A DNA stretch of 64,000 nucleotides from Cordylochernes scorpioides (taxonomy: Eukaryota; Arthropoda; Arachnida; Pseudoscorpiones; Chernetidae), in the NCBI GenBank assembly GCA_030710605.1, contig CP092882.1, positions 17,356,316-17,420,315 of the forward strand. The letters are read 5' to 3'. The notes under the pieces are model-generated. The model was not told the origin of the DNA and did not search any database. It was given only the letters and a program-made list of their open reading frames with translations. Position 1 is the first letter of the stretch; each line of letters starts with the position of its first letter. This document shows, in pieces, positions 9,471 through 18,989 of the stretch. The translations under genes were made by a program, and so were the position numbers.

Positions 9471-10418
9471 ATTAAAATGTTATAAATGTGTAAAAGTTAT
9501 AATAGTGTAAACTGTTGTTATTAAAGTATATAATGCTGTCATTAAAGTTTAAAATGTCGTATCTAAAGGGTAAAACTTATATTTATATGGTTATGTTAAA
9601 AATATATTTAGGATAATTATTTGTATTTATATAATTAATTAATTAAAAATATAATTATCTTTTATTTATAATATTATACACAAATATTTTTTCTATAATC
9701 TCTGAATATCACAAGTAATACTTGTAATTTATTTAAATAGTAGAGAATATTTAAACGAAGTTCTACATGTAAAATAACATTATACGGTATATTAAATTTT
9801 ACACAGATTTTATAGGATTAATAGGCATTTTATTTATATTTCTTTTTCAGTGAATATATTCCAAAATTTTCTAAGTTTGGCACAATTTTTAAAATGACAG
9901 CATTATCAATCTTACTTTCTCATTTTTAAATCTAAATAAAAATTACTAATTTTTATCAATTTGTCGTTAAACCATACTTAATTCTTTTTATTTATAGTTC
10001 TTTTTTTTTAATGATAAATACATTTTTCGTTTGACAGCTAATTTTCTTCAAAATATTCTTAACATTATATAACGTATTCTTATGGCATTAATATAGAGTT
10101 TATTTCCCCCTTAATATCTTTTTTAAGGAAATTAATCTCTTTTTAAACAAGTATCTTCTGCATTAATTTAAAAAGTGTTTGTTGTAGCATTTTATTTTAT
10201 TATTTTTCACAAAAATATTTTTTTTTATTTAAGATATTAATTCTCTCTAATAAGAAATTTATCTTCTGATTTTTTTTTTTTTTGAATTTTTAAACTTTGA
10301 TTTATTTGAAATATTAATTTATATATTTATTAGAGACTCTGTTAAAAATATAATTTATATATTTTAAAGTTTTTTAAATATTATTTAAAACATTAAAAGT
10401 GCTTTGTATAGGACCTAA
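9471..10418. other. AT-rich spacer
   Basis: Only AT-rich sequence, with three loose repeats of AATG(C/T)(T/C)GT(C/A)NTTAAAG at 9496-9570. No gene. Confidence 0.5.
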
Positions 10419-10420
10419 TA

Positions 10421-11525
10421 CAGTGTACTCCGCTTATAACAAAGTCGGTTATAGCGAAATTCCGCATATAGCGAATGAAATTGTCTGCACGAAAGAAAAG
10501 AAGGGCTTAAACCATTAAAAGAACTCTGGATATTGCGAAGTCGGATATAAAGAATTTTCGCTTATAACGAAGTGATTTGCATGTATAAATTTTTATTTTA
10601 TCCGTTTATAACGAAGTTTTCTCATTTACCATTATAATTGACTAATATATTATGCATAATATATATCAAATTACAACGTGTGAATGACACAAATTTAATG
10701 ATACACAACAAATAAGTTAATAATATACAATTTTAAAATATGCAAACATATTATGAGTATTTTTTTTACATTATTTAAACAAAATTAAATTGTTTAATAA
10801 ACGCTTATATTTTATTAACGTTTACCATGGCAGGAGAACGAAAACAAACAAGAAACTCACTATCTCTGTCAGTCAAGCTGCAAATCCTAAGAGAGATTGA
10901 AGTGGAGAAGAAGAAAAAGACAGATGTTGCCCAGAAACATAATATCCCACAGTCGTCGCTCAGCACCATAATAAAGAACTCTGAGAAGATCCACCAACAA
11001 GCTCTGCATGCGGGAGAAAGCAGTCGGAAACGAGCACGTGGATCTACATATGCTGATGTTGATGAGGCTCTGCTGCAGTGGTTCAAGCAGGCAAGAAGTG
11101 CAGCGCTTCCAGTTAATGGTCCATTGCTTTCCGAAAAGGCGAAGACCCTGGCTCTTGAATTGTCCCAATTGTCCACATTCCGCATCCAAAAGAGGTCTTG
11201 GAGAGCATTCAAACTCTGCGATTGTTTCTTCAATGTCAGGATGAGTCCAAGTCTCTTCATAGGCATCTGTCAGACTTGGACAACATCGAAAAGAGTGTTC
11301 AGCACTTGTTACTGACTTCTAAATGTCAAAAGAAAATCACAAACTACTTCTCCAAAAACACCTGATGAGGTTGTTATTGATCTTTGTGTTGCTCTTTTGA
11401 GTTGAATAGTAAATAAAATTATTGGTACAAAACTTTTTTTTTTCCAACTGCGGATATAACAAACTTCGGATATAACAAAGTGATTGTCATGGATAATGCG
11501 ACTTCGTTATAAGCGGAGTACACTG
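10421..11525 (+). mobile_element. Tigger/pogo-type DNA transposon, internally deleted
   Basis: TA duplications (10419-10420, 11526-11527) flank inverted ends CAGTGTACTCCGCTTATAAC. Several subterminal copies of TTATAACGAAGT follow, likely transposase binding sites. Inside, one open frame encodes only the N-terminal DNA-binding part of the transposase. The DDE catalytic region is missing, and a C-terminal remnant follows in another frame. A Tigger element should be 2-3 kb, so this is a deletion derivative. Confidence 0.85.
10827..11315 (+). CDS. Truncated Tigger transposase (DNA-binding domain only)
   Basis: A 162-codon frame. Residues about 15-55 (SLSVKLQILREIE, then TDVAQKHNIPQSSLSTIIKN) match the first helix-turn-helix of CENP-B/pogo transposases. 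Residues about 75-115 (ADVDEALLQWFKQAR, PVNGPLLSEKAKTLA) match the second. After RIQKRSW the frame shifts into unrelated residues, because an internal deletion joined the DNA-binding region to the C-terminal end. That end (IEKSVQHLL, KKITNYF) is visible in another frame at about 11250-11365. The start ATG has a good context (ACCATGG). If expressed, it could bind element ends but not cut them; that is inference. Confidence 0.75.
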   Translation: MAGERKQTRNSLSLSVKLQILREIEVEKKKKTDVAQKHNIPQSSLSTIIKNSEKIHQQALHAGESSRKRARGSTYADVDEALLQWFKQARSAALPVNGPLLSEKAKTLALELSQLSTFRIQKRSWRAFKLCDCFFNVRMSPSLFIGICQTWTTSKRVFSTCY

Positions 11526-11688
11526 TATATATACATTCAGCCTAAAAAAATAAATATAGAAAATAAGTTGAATATTTTAAGAACATTCAGAAATAAAATA
11601 TAATAAGCTTTTTCCATTTTTGGCCAGAAGCTCAATTTTTATAATTTTTACAATAATTCAAAAAATGAATTTTCCCCAAAATATTATT

Positions 11689-11862
11689 TAGGTTTTAAAC
11701 CTTTAATTAGACAATTTTAATTTATATTTAGAAATTAAAATGAAAAATGTCTAAATAAAAAATGAAAGTGTCTAAATAAAAAAATGAAAATGTCTAAATT
11801 AAAATGAAAAAATGTCTAAATATAAATTAAAATTGTCTAATTAAAAGTTAAAAACTTATATA
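11689..11862. mobile_element. MITE family K, copy 2
   Basis: Ends TTTAATTAGACAATTTTAAT and TTGTCTAATTAAAAGTT are inverted, with internal repeats of GTCTAAATAAAAAATGAAA. It is shorter than the copy at 7119-7386 through loss of internal repeats. It sits about 160 bases beyond the Tigger element. Confidence 0.6.
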
Positions 11863-12289
11863 TCATTATCGTACTTTTCAGACAATTTTGGATCACAACT
11901 TGAAACAAATGTATATTAGATATTGAAATATTTTAAGTATCTCAATTAAATAAAGATACAAATCCCATGAGAGACTGCTTATACCATGGATAATCTTATT
12001 CTTCCCAATAGTTGGCCCCTCATTAGAGGTAGGATAATGTCTGGTATTTTTAAATTTAAAAGGGTGGTCGCTCAAGGAGGTAATCTCATCGGATTAGGTG
12101 CTCGTTAGAGAGAATCTATTGTGAATTTTATTGTGAATTCTATTGTGAATATTATACATAGTAGTTTCAATCTTATTGAACGTGGATTATATAAAGTATA
12201 TATATGTGAATGTGTGCATCTATGTTATGAATAATTTGTTTGTTGTTAGAGAAAGGGTTGATAAGACAAAGGATCGATAAGATAAAGGG
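11863..12289. other. Spacer
   Basis: 12060-12090 (GTGGTCGCTCAAGGAGGTAAT) is the reverse of 2693-2715. Otherwise nothing recognised. Confidence 0.4.
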
Positions 12290-12485
12290 TTGAAGGTGCA
12301 GTCGTGATAAGAAAAAGATAATTATTTACCGTCAAGTAGCTTTTATTTTCAATTACTTGAGGAAATATTACACATTAGTTATTTTCACATTATATAGAAT
12401 TTATAAAGTTAATCCTATATTAGTGATTCAAAAATATAGATATGTTAACTACGCATATTTACAACAATATGTTTGTGAAAAAAAG
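12290..12485 (+). repeat. Dispersed repeat family I, copy 2
   Basis: GGTGCAGTCGTG, AATTATTTACC, TATAGAATTTATA and CATATTTACAACAATA occur in the same order as at 53745-54045. Non-coding. Confidence 0.5.
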
Positions 12486-12996
12486 CGAGAAAAATGATCT
12501 TGTGAGAGGTCAGGATATGCCTTTTTATTTTTAATATATTGTATATTATGACGTATTCAATATATTTGAATTGTATTATTTTACCAAAATTACGATTGTC
12601 TTATGTATTTAAAATATCAAAACTTACTTAACTTAATCAGCATATTTTTATTTAAATACATCTTATTAACACATGATTGCTATTTTTTCAAAAAATATAC
12701 ATATTTTTAAAATAACGAAAAGTACTCCTTTCCTTTTGTTTCTTTTCTTTGTTGTTGTTTTTTTTTTCTTCTGCTTTTTTTGTGATGATGATAAGTTCTT
12801 TTTCTCTGATGACTCGTGACAATATATAAAAATATATTTGTTATTTTATTCACAGAATATATCAATTTTGATATTTTGCTATTCGTCATCTTTCTTTCAT
12901 TGCACATCTATGTTTTCTGATCTTTGATCGATATAAAGTTGGTAATTGATAAGGCACAATTTGGATTATAGACTATAAACACATGGGTTTTTTTTT
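12486..12996. other. Spacer
   Basis: AT-rich. A short GGTCAGGATATGCCTTTTTA tip of family C occurs at 12517-12536. No gene. Confidence 0.4.
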
Positions 12997-13286
12997 GCTT
13001 ATCCCTAGTACACGTAGTACAGGCCATGATCATCATGGTGGGTAGTTAGTGACTGCTTTTATTGTAAGTGCATCACATGTCTACATATGTGAAAAGCAGT
13101 TCGACTTTGCACTTACAAATGTGCCAGAGCCCCGTTTGGTTACTTGCACTCGCTGGTGGGGTTGGACTTTTGCAAGAATCGGGGTTATTGAAGCATTTTT
13201 TTATCAGAAAAAAGTGCCCAATGCGGGAATCGAACCCGGGTCGTAGCAGTCGAAAACCAATGGTCTAGGCCATCCTTTCACCGACA
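12997..13286 (-). mobile_element. tRNA-derived SINE, copy 1
   Basis: Minus strand: a tRNA-like head with an intact B box (GGTTCGATTCC), then GCATTGGGCACTTTTTT. A body follows with GATTCTTGCAAAAGTCCAAC, CCAAACGGGGCTCTGGCAC and CATGGCCTGTAC. Other copies lie at 15903-16166, 17092-17352 and 47943-48130 (body only), and a diverged head at 52928-53020. RNA polymerase III promoter boxes explain how it is transcribed. It relies on a LINE for movement. Confidence 0.8.
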
Positions 13287-13317
13287 CAAGGTAATAAGAA
13301 CAAATCCAAATAAATAA

Positions 13318-13600
13318 ATAGTGTGTGATGTTTCTGTAACAAAGTTCAGACAAAGGACTTCCTAAAAACATACAATATAGTCATTCAACTGATATCAATA
13401 CTACAAGGTTATCCCAAAAGTTCGTAAACACTTGTAAAAAATTGAAATACCAATATTATTCTCTGTTATGTATAATGTCTTTGTATTATGTATAAAGTAA
13501 TTGTATTATGTATTCGCCGTAATAATATTATTACATTCAGTACTTTTGTCTGAAGATGGTAACAATGCTGTTACCGAAATGTCACACAATAGTCATTTAT
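13318..13600 (+). repeat. Dispersed repeat family E, copy 1
   Basis: Contains ATTCAACTGATATCAATACTA and AAAAGTTCGTAAACACTTG-type blocks plus repeats of TAATTGTATTATGTATTCGCC, also found at 16285-16600. A degenerate minus-strand hammerhead-like motif (13321-13357) opens it and a good plus-strand one closes it. It is thus another head-to-head arrangement. Confidence 0.55.
13544..13589 (+). ncRNA. Hammerhead-type ribozyme motif
   Basis: Core CTGAAGA, one unpaired base, then a perfect 7-bp helix II (GGTAACA-ATGC-TGTTACC). GAAATGTC follows, giving a short A-U/U-G stem III and predicted cleavage after GUC. Stem I (TTTTGT with ACACAA) has one mismatch. All core bases are present; activity is inferred. 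Confidence 0.55.
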
Positions 13601-13745
13601 TTGGATTTTGTCTTATTTGTGTTTAAAGTTAGTAATTGTTTGGTTCAAAATAAATTGATCTGTCATCCTCACGTTTGTTTCCCCCATATTTCTACTTGGT
13701 AATATATATTTATTTGAAAAAAAAAATAAAAAGGTCAGGTGTTGA

Positions 13746-14100
13746 TATTAAAAATAAAAAAGGAATATCCTGACAAGGACCACATGTGCTTTACAGATGG
13801 CAGAGCGCCATCTAGTGCAACAGAAATCAACTAAACATTGATTTAGCCTGTTCCCTGATAGTTAACCAACCCAATTTCTTGATCGAAGTGGTACAGCCTA
13901 CTCTACGCCGACGAGCGCCAACAGCGCGAAACGCGTTCGAGGATGGCTTTTCTTGATTTATCAAGAAATTGGGTTGGTCAAATATCAGGGAACAGGCTGA
14001 ATCAATGTTTAGTTGATTTCTGTTTCACCAGATGGCGCTCTGCCTTCTGTAAGGCACATGTGCCCCTGGTCAGGATATGCCTATTTTTATTTTTAATATA
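13746..14100 (+). mobile_element. Foldback element family C, copy 2 (complete)
   Basis: Left arm (13746-13883) and right arm (about 13952-14100) are near-complementary over 125 bp or more. The arms are ATATCCTGAC, CACATGTGC, AGATGGCAGAGCGCCATCT, TTCCCTGAT and CCAACCCAATTTCTTGAT against their complements. The roughly 70-base centre carries a hammerhead-like core. The mariner at 14103 inserted at its right edge. Non-coding and non-autonomous. Confidence 0.75.
13900..13945 (+). ncRNA. Hammerhead-like motif in foldback centre
   Basis: CCGACGA, stem GCGC-CAACA-GCGC, GAAACGCGTT. Only U4 of the core is changed (to C). Stem III would be the palindrome ACGCGT, suited to dimer formation. Confidence 0.45.
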
Positions 14101-14102
14101 TA

Positions 14103-15412
14103 CAAGGTATGTCCCATAAGTTCCCGGACTGGGTCCATGAAAAAAATAAATAAATGAAAAATGTAAATGAATTTGACTGTTTATTATAGAAAAAATATCT
14201 GGCTACACGGTGGTACCAATATCGAGGCGGTACTTGCGCGCGCGCCAAGGTTATTCTAATTTATTTAAAGGTCACACCTAGCGCTGCGGCGATTTTACGA
14301 TGGAACAAAAATTGAAGCAGAGGATTTGCATAGAATTTTGTGTGAAACTTCAAATATCAGCAACCGAAACTTTTGAAATGCTTAATAAAGCATTCCCCAA
14401 TGACGCCCCAAAGAGAATAACTGTTTTTGAATGGCATTCTAGATTTAAAGCTGGCAGAATTTCCATTGAAGATGATCCTCGTCAAGGACGCCCAAAATTT
14501 CAAAGGACTGATGAAAATGTGCAAATAATCACCGATTTGATAAAAGAAAATCCTCGAACCACTTTGCTGGAGCTAGAGCAAGACACAGGCATCTCTAAAA
14601 CAACGATTGGAAGGATCGTAACCGAAGATTTGAAGCTCAAAAAGACTCCTGCAAAATTCATCCCAAGATTCCTCACCAATGAGCAAAAACTGTGTCGGCT
14701 TGCAACCTGTGAGGACATGATGGAAATGACAAGAACGGACCCAGAATGGAAAGACAAGATAATCACAGGCGACGAGACATGGGTCTATGGCTATGACCCT
14801 GAAACCAAACCTCAATCTGCCGAGTGGAGAGGTTAGGGTGAGCCTAGACCCAAAAAATCCAGAAACAAGGTGTTGCTGGTAGCTTTTTCGGATAACAAGG
14901 GCATTGTTCATCACGAGTATCTTCCTGCAGGCCAAACAGTTATTAAGGAAATGTATTTGGGCATTCTTCGCCGTCTAAGGGAAGCGATTCGGAAAAAAAA
15001 GGCCAGAAAAATGAACTAATGGTGGCTGGATCCTACACCATGACAATGCTCGCCCTCACACAGCGCACTTGATGACTAGCTTTTTGGCGAAAAACGGGAC
15101 ACAAATCCTACTTCAACCACCCTATTTCCCAGACATCGCACCAAATGACTTTTTCCTGTTCCCCAAACTTAAAGCAGTTCTAAAAGGAAGACATTTTGAC
15201 ACCAGGGATGACATAATAGAAAAATCGCCGTTAGCATTGAAGAGCATTCCAAAAGAGGCTTATAAAAACTGTTTCGACAATTGGGAGAAACGATGGCGCT
15301 GGTGCGTTGAAGCAAGGGGGGGGATTACTTTGAAAAGTTTTAATTAAAAAAAAATTAAAAATCTTACCTTTTTTTTATGGACCCAGTCCGGGAACTTATG
15401 GGACATACCTTG
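14103..15412 (+). mobile_element. mariner transposon (D34D type), inactive
   Basis: TA duplications (14101-14102, 15413-14414 equivalent at 15413-15414) flank inverted repeats that start CAAGGTATGTCCCATAAGTT and extend about 35 bp with near identity. Length of 1.31 kb is standard for mariner. The enclosed transposase gene is broken. It inserted next to foldback copy C2. Confidence 0.9.
14300..15347 (+). pseudogene. mariner transposase, broken by stop and frameshift
   Basis: The first 178 codons are open. The N-terminal helix-turn-helix domain (QRICIEFCVKLQISATETFE, VFEWHSRFKAGR) and the linker are well kept. The first catalytic Asp lies in GDETWVYGYDPETK. A TAG at 14834-14836 stops the frame right after EWRG. 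The sequence continues in frame (KGIVHHEYLPAGQTV) and then shifts near the A-run at 14993. The second Asp (HHDNARPHTA) and third Asp (PNDFFLFPKLK) lie in the shifted frame, ending at 15347. A mariner transposase is normally about 345 residues. At least two lesions make it non-functional. Confidence 0.9.
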
Positions 15413-15439
15413 TATATTGTGAAAAATAAGAAAAATATA

Positions 15440-15902
15440 AAATGGCTTTTTGTGGTTAGCTTTTCTTGATTTATCAAGAAAGTATGTTAGCCAAATATCA
15501 CAAGAAGTCAATATGGGTCAAATTGAATTTTTTTTTCTGAACTCCTCCTCGGTTCAACACACTTTCTATTTCCAAAAAATATATAAACCTTCTAATAGCA
15601 ATTTAAAAAAAAATCATTCCAAATATATAATAGAATAGAGAGATGGATGAAAAATGATTTCTCTATTAAATAGACATGAGAAAACAAAGCATGTACCATA
15701 TGTTAAATTACCATATCCTCATCAAATTTCGCTAGAAGCGCCTTCTGGTGGTGGTTGAAGTAGCGGGTGTTGCCAGACGCTATGTTCCCATGACTATCAC
15801 GCAGGTAACAGATGGATTCCCCCTCTCACTGAGTCAGTAGGTGATGAAGTGGTGTGGACCATCCTATGATACATTTATCTTCTTTACTATAATACTATAA
15901 TT
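15440..15902. other. Family C fragment and spacer
   Basis: 15447-15505 (GGCTTTTCTTGATTTATCAAGAAA-type palindrome and GCCAAATATCA) is a piece of foldback family C. 15730-15860 is moderately GC-rich but unassigned. Confidence 0.4.
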
Positions 15903-16166
15903 TTCGACCGCTACGACCCGGGTTCGATTCCCGCATTGGACACTTTTTTTCTGTTAAAAAAAAAAAGCTCCAATTGTTCCCGATTCTTGCAAAAGTCCAG
16001 CCCCAACAGCGAGTGCAATTAACCAAACGAGGCTCCGGCACATTTGTAAGTACAAAGTCGAACTACTTTTCACATGTGTAGACATGTGGTGCGCTTACAG
16101 TAAAAAGCAGTCGCTAACTACTCACCATGATAATCATGGCCTGTACCACGTGTACAAGGGATAAAC
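15903..16166 (+). mobile_element. tRNA-derived SINE, copy 2
   Basis: Same family as 12997-13286, plus strand. Head with GGGTTCGATTCCCGCATTGG, T-run, then the body to GTACCACGTGTACAAGGGAT. The 5' part of the tRNA head is truncated. Confidence 0.75.
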
Positions 16167-16284
16167 AAAAGAAATTTACTATAATACGACGTTGTAACCA
16201 ATTTTGTTGATACTGAATACCTCGTACACACCACCATTGGATAGTGGGTTACCTACACCGAAGTCTGTACGCCTGACTAAATCA

Positions 16285-16600
16285 TACAATGGACATTCAA
16301 CTGATATTCATACTACAAAGTTGTCCTAAAAGTTCGTAAACACTTGCATAAAATTGGAATACCAATTTATTATTAAATTGTTAAAGTGATAATCCTGTTA
16401 AAGGACTGACAAGTCCGAAAACTTGAAAATAAAAGGTTGTACAAGAAACTTAACCCTGGAAGCATTATTTATTTTATAAAATACCAATATTATTCGCCGT
16501 TATATATAATGTCTTTGCATTATGTATAAAGTAATTGTATTATGTATTATTATATATTCGCCGTAATATAATATTATTCGCCTAGGAATAAGAAAATCAA
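16285..16600 (+). repeat. Dispersed repeat family E, copy 2
   Basis: Same blocks as 13370-13530. It differs by an inserted stretch at about 16370-16480 (AAAGGACTGACAAGTCCGAA region), which is absent from copy 1. Non-coding. Confidence 0.5.
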
Positions 16601-16611
16601 CGTTTTAAGAA

Positions 16612-16685
16612 AGAGACGAACTAGGTTCAGTGGTAGAATGCTCGCCTGCCACGCGGGCGGCCCGGGTTCGATTCCCGGCCGATGC
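16612..16685 (+). pseudogene. tRNA-Gly (GCC) pseudogene, 5' end replaced
   Basis: D arm (GTTCAGTGGTAGAAT), anticodon arm with GCC (CTCGCCTGCCACGCGGG) and T arm (CCCGGGTTCGATTCCCGG) are intact. The 3' acceptor strand CCGATGC is also intact, followed by a T-run. The 5' acceptor strand should read GCATCGG but is ACGAACT, and U8 is A, so the acceptor stem cannot form. The match begins abruptly at position 9. It is a truncated tRNA gene or a tRNA captured by a repeat. Confidence 0.75.
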
Positions 16686-16804
16686 ATTTTTATTTTTTAT
16701 TTTTTTTTACAATTTTTAAAACTCATTTATATATTATACAAGAATTACATCCACGGCGCCAATTTATAATTGTAACGAATAGTATTTGAATAAAAGCTTT
16801 TAAT

Positions 16805-16842
16805 CGGGTAAAACCCGGGCGTTGCCCGGGTCATTCGGCTAG
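16805..16842 (+). mobile_element. Helitron-like 3' terminus
   Basis: A perfect 8-bp hairpin ACCCGGGC-GTT-GCCCGGGT is followed 7 bases later by CTAG and a flanking T. It resembles the terminus at 6396-6434, including the preceding TCGGGTAAAAC. The tRNA-Gly relic 120 bases upstream may lie inside the same element. Confidence 0.65.
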
Positions 16843-17091
16843 TCTTATATAATAAAATTCGTTTTAATAATAGTTTTTAATAGATAATTAACATTTTTAA
16901 AATTTATTATGATTAAAAAAAAAAGTAAACTTTCGAAAAAATGATTCCATTATGGACTAATTAACTTATGAGAGGTAAATTACGGGAGCATGATAGACTT
17001 GTACATAGAAAGACATCTCTCCCTTTAAATAGGCATCAGAATTCTGTATTATGTTATTATTCTAGTAAAACACTTTACTAGTTGTTTTTCT
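16843..17091. other. Spacer
   Basis: AT-rich; nothing recognised. Confidence 0.4.
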
Positions 17092-17352
17092 GCTTATCCC
17101 TAGTACACGTGGTACAAGCCATGATAATCATGGTGGGTAGTTAGCGACTGCTTTTACTGTAAGCGCACCACATGTCTACACATATGAAGCAGTTCGACTT
17201 TGCACTTACAAATGTGCCAGAGCCCCGTTTGGTTACTTACACTCGCTGGTGGGGGGTTGGACTTTTGCAAGATTCGGGGGCCATTGGAGCATTTTTTTTA
17301 AACAGAAAAAAAGTGTTCAATGCGGGAATCGAACCCGGGTCGTAGTGGTCGA
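17092..17352 (-). mobile_element. tRNA-derived SINE, copy 3
   Basis: Minus strand copy of the family at 12997-13286: GCTTATCCCTAGTACACGTG end, body, then TGCGGGAATCGAACCCGGGT (B box complement). The head's 5' part is lost where family J starts. Confidence 0.75.
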
Positions 17353-17359
17353 CTTTATT

Positions 17360-17770
17360 AGTGATGATGAAGAAAATGCCACAATACCAATTTTGGCCAA
17401 TTCAGACAAAATCCCAACCTGTATATCATAGTTTCAGGGTTTAGTCCTTACCAGTACGCACGAATCCATTGTATACAGGTTGGTCTTTTGTCAGAATTGG
17501 CCAAAACTGGTGTTGTGGCTCTTATTTATCATCAATTGTAAAGTTTTTTTTTCTCTAGGGTGATAATATAACGTATCGTTCTAATATATGATTAAAGGGA
17601 GAGGTGCCTTTTTGGTACATGAATATCAACTTCCCGTAACTTTATGTTGTATACAGTTCCTTCTTCTAATACCTATAATAATTCCGCAGAATATCGTTTT
17701 GCACAATATCTTGTTTGTCAAAGAACCCTATTGCTACTTCTTTATTGAAAGTTTTTCTAAAACCTTTCTG
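17360..17770. repeat. Dispersed repeat family J, copy 2
   Basis: Two inverted halves around AATTTTGGCCAATTCAGACA and TGTCAGAATTGGCCAAAACT form a foldback. Further blocks match 5205-5530. Non-coding. Confidence 0.5.
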
Positions 17771-17867
17771 TGACAATATTACCTAATATAATATTCGGTT
17801 TTAATCATTTTATTTTTTCCACACACTAAATAATTTAACTACTTAAAATCACTGGAATAGGCATAAT

Positions 17868-17990
17868 CAACGTTTAGTTTATTTCTGTTCTACTAGATGG
17901 CGCTCTTCCATCTAAAAAGCACATGTGCTAGTGGTCAGGATATGTCTTTTTTAAAAGTTTAATACCAACACCTGACCTTTTTGTTATTTT
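17868..17990 (-). mobile_element. Foldback element family C, copy 3 (one arm)
   Basis: AATCAACGTTTAGTTTATTTC, AGATGGCGCTCTTCCATCT, CACATGTGC, GGTCAGGATATG: the right arm only. The centre and left arm are missing. Confidence 0.6.
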
Positions 17991-18022
17991 ACGTTTTCAT
18001 TATTATGTTTTCACATCCAACT

Positions 18023-18180
18023 TCTTATTTACATATTGTCAGGAGGACAGATGTATTCCCTCTTATCTGAGCTGGGCCGGCAGGTCGGGGAAACAGTGGC
18101 GCCACGTGGAAGGGGGAAAAACTCAGTTCTCCCCTCTTGCTCGAACTGCTGGGTCGATTTGGTTCATGTACATAGGCACT
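18023..18180. other. Isolated GC-richer segment
   Basis: A sharp compositional island (GAGCTGGGCCGGCAGGTCGG, GTGGCGCCACGTGG) in AT-rich surroundings. I do not recognise it. It has a short open frame without family resemblance. Confidence 0.3.
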
Positions 18181-18672
18181 TTTATTTTATTTTTCCTATA
18201 ACTAATTTTAAAAATATTTAAAGTAATTCGGAAGCTTATTAGATTATTTTTCTTTGCGACAATATTTACCCAAAATAAATAAACATCATATATTATGTGT
18301 AAATTCGACATTTGCATACAAAATGACACATCGCCTCAAGAATACCGTACTAAATACGAGCTGTAATCAATGGTCAGATATTTTATTTTCCTAAGCCAAG
18401 AAACCTGCTCGAAAATACAGCAGAATGAATCAGGTTTAGGGGTTTAAATGTTTATCCAGAAACCGCATTTATAAAAGAGTTAAAAGTTTAAAAATGGCGT
18501 CGTACGAATTGATGATTCTCCTCATCCCAGTCAAATTCATCAAAAGATTATTCTATGAGAGAGAAAAAAATATTTCTTTTTCTTTTTGACACCTTTCTCT
18601 CTTTTCCCATATTTTATATAGATCTCACTAAATTCCGTGGAATTTATCACTGAACTTTCTAAGTTTTTTTTG
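18181..18672. other. Spacer
   Basis: AT-rich, no supported feature. Confidence 0.5.
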
Positions 18673-18674
18673 TA

Positions 18675-18949
18675 CACCTATCCCCCGATTTACACGGTAC
18701 TTGTTTTACACGTTTTCGCTTTTACACGGTTTTCCAAATAAGTTTTTTTGTAATTTTTATCGCACTATACTAAATGCTACTGTGATTGAACACATGCGCT
18801 GTGTACACATCTCACGAGGAATCCCGAGCTTATGTGACTACATATTTTAACCTGTCAATGCATTTAATTTTTATTTCTGTGTACACCTATCCCCCGATTT
18901 ACACGTTTTTCTCAGGAACGTATCTACCGTGTAAATCGGGGGATAGGTG
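18675..18949 (-). mobile_element. Tigger-derived MITE, copy 2
   Basis: TA duplications (18673-18674, 18950-18951) and ends CACCTATCCCCCGATTTACA. It has the same subterminal sequences as 4315-4591 but a different interior. An extra internal copy of the terminal sequence starts at 18884. It has lost the transposase remnant. Confidence 0.75.
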
Positions 18950-18989
18950 TATTTATTTTAGAGATAAATGCATGTCATTTACATATCCT

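Noticed and set aside
13049-13268. Two overlapping 65-codon frames
   Set aside because: They are antisense to a tRNA-derived SINE and recur only with the SINE copies.
16395-16425. Hammerhead-like GGACTGACAAGTCCGAAAAC
   Set aside because: GGAC and GTCC pair with each other across the supposed core, and CTGACAA lacks G8, so a hammerhead fold is not supported.
16612-16685. Functional tRNA-Gly gene
   Set aside because: The 5' acceptor strand cannot pair with the 3' strand and U8 is altered.
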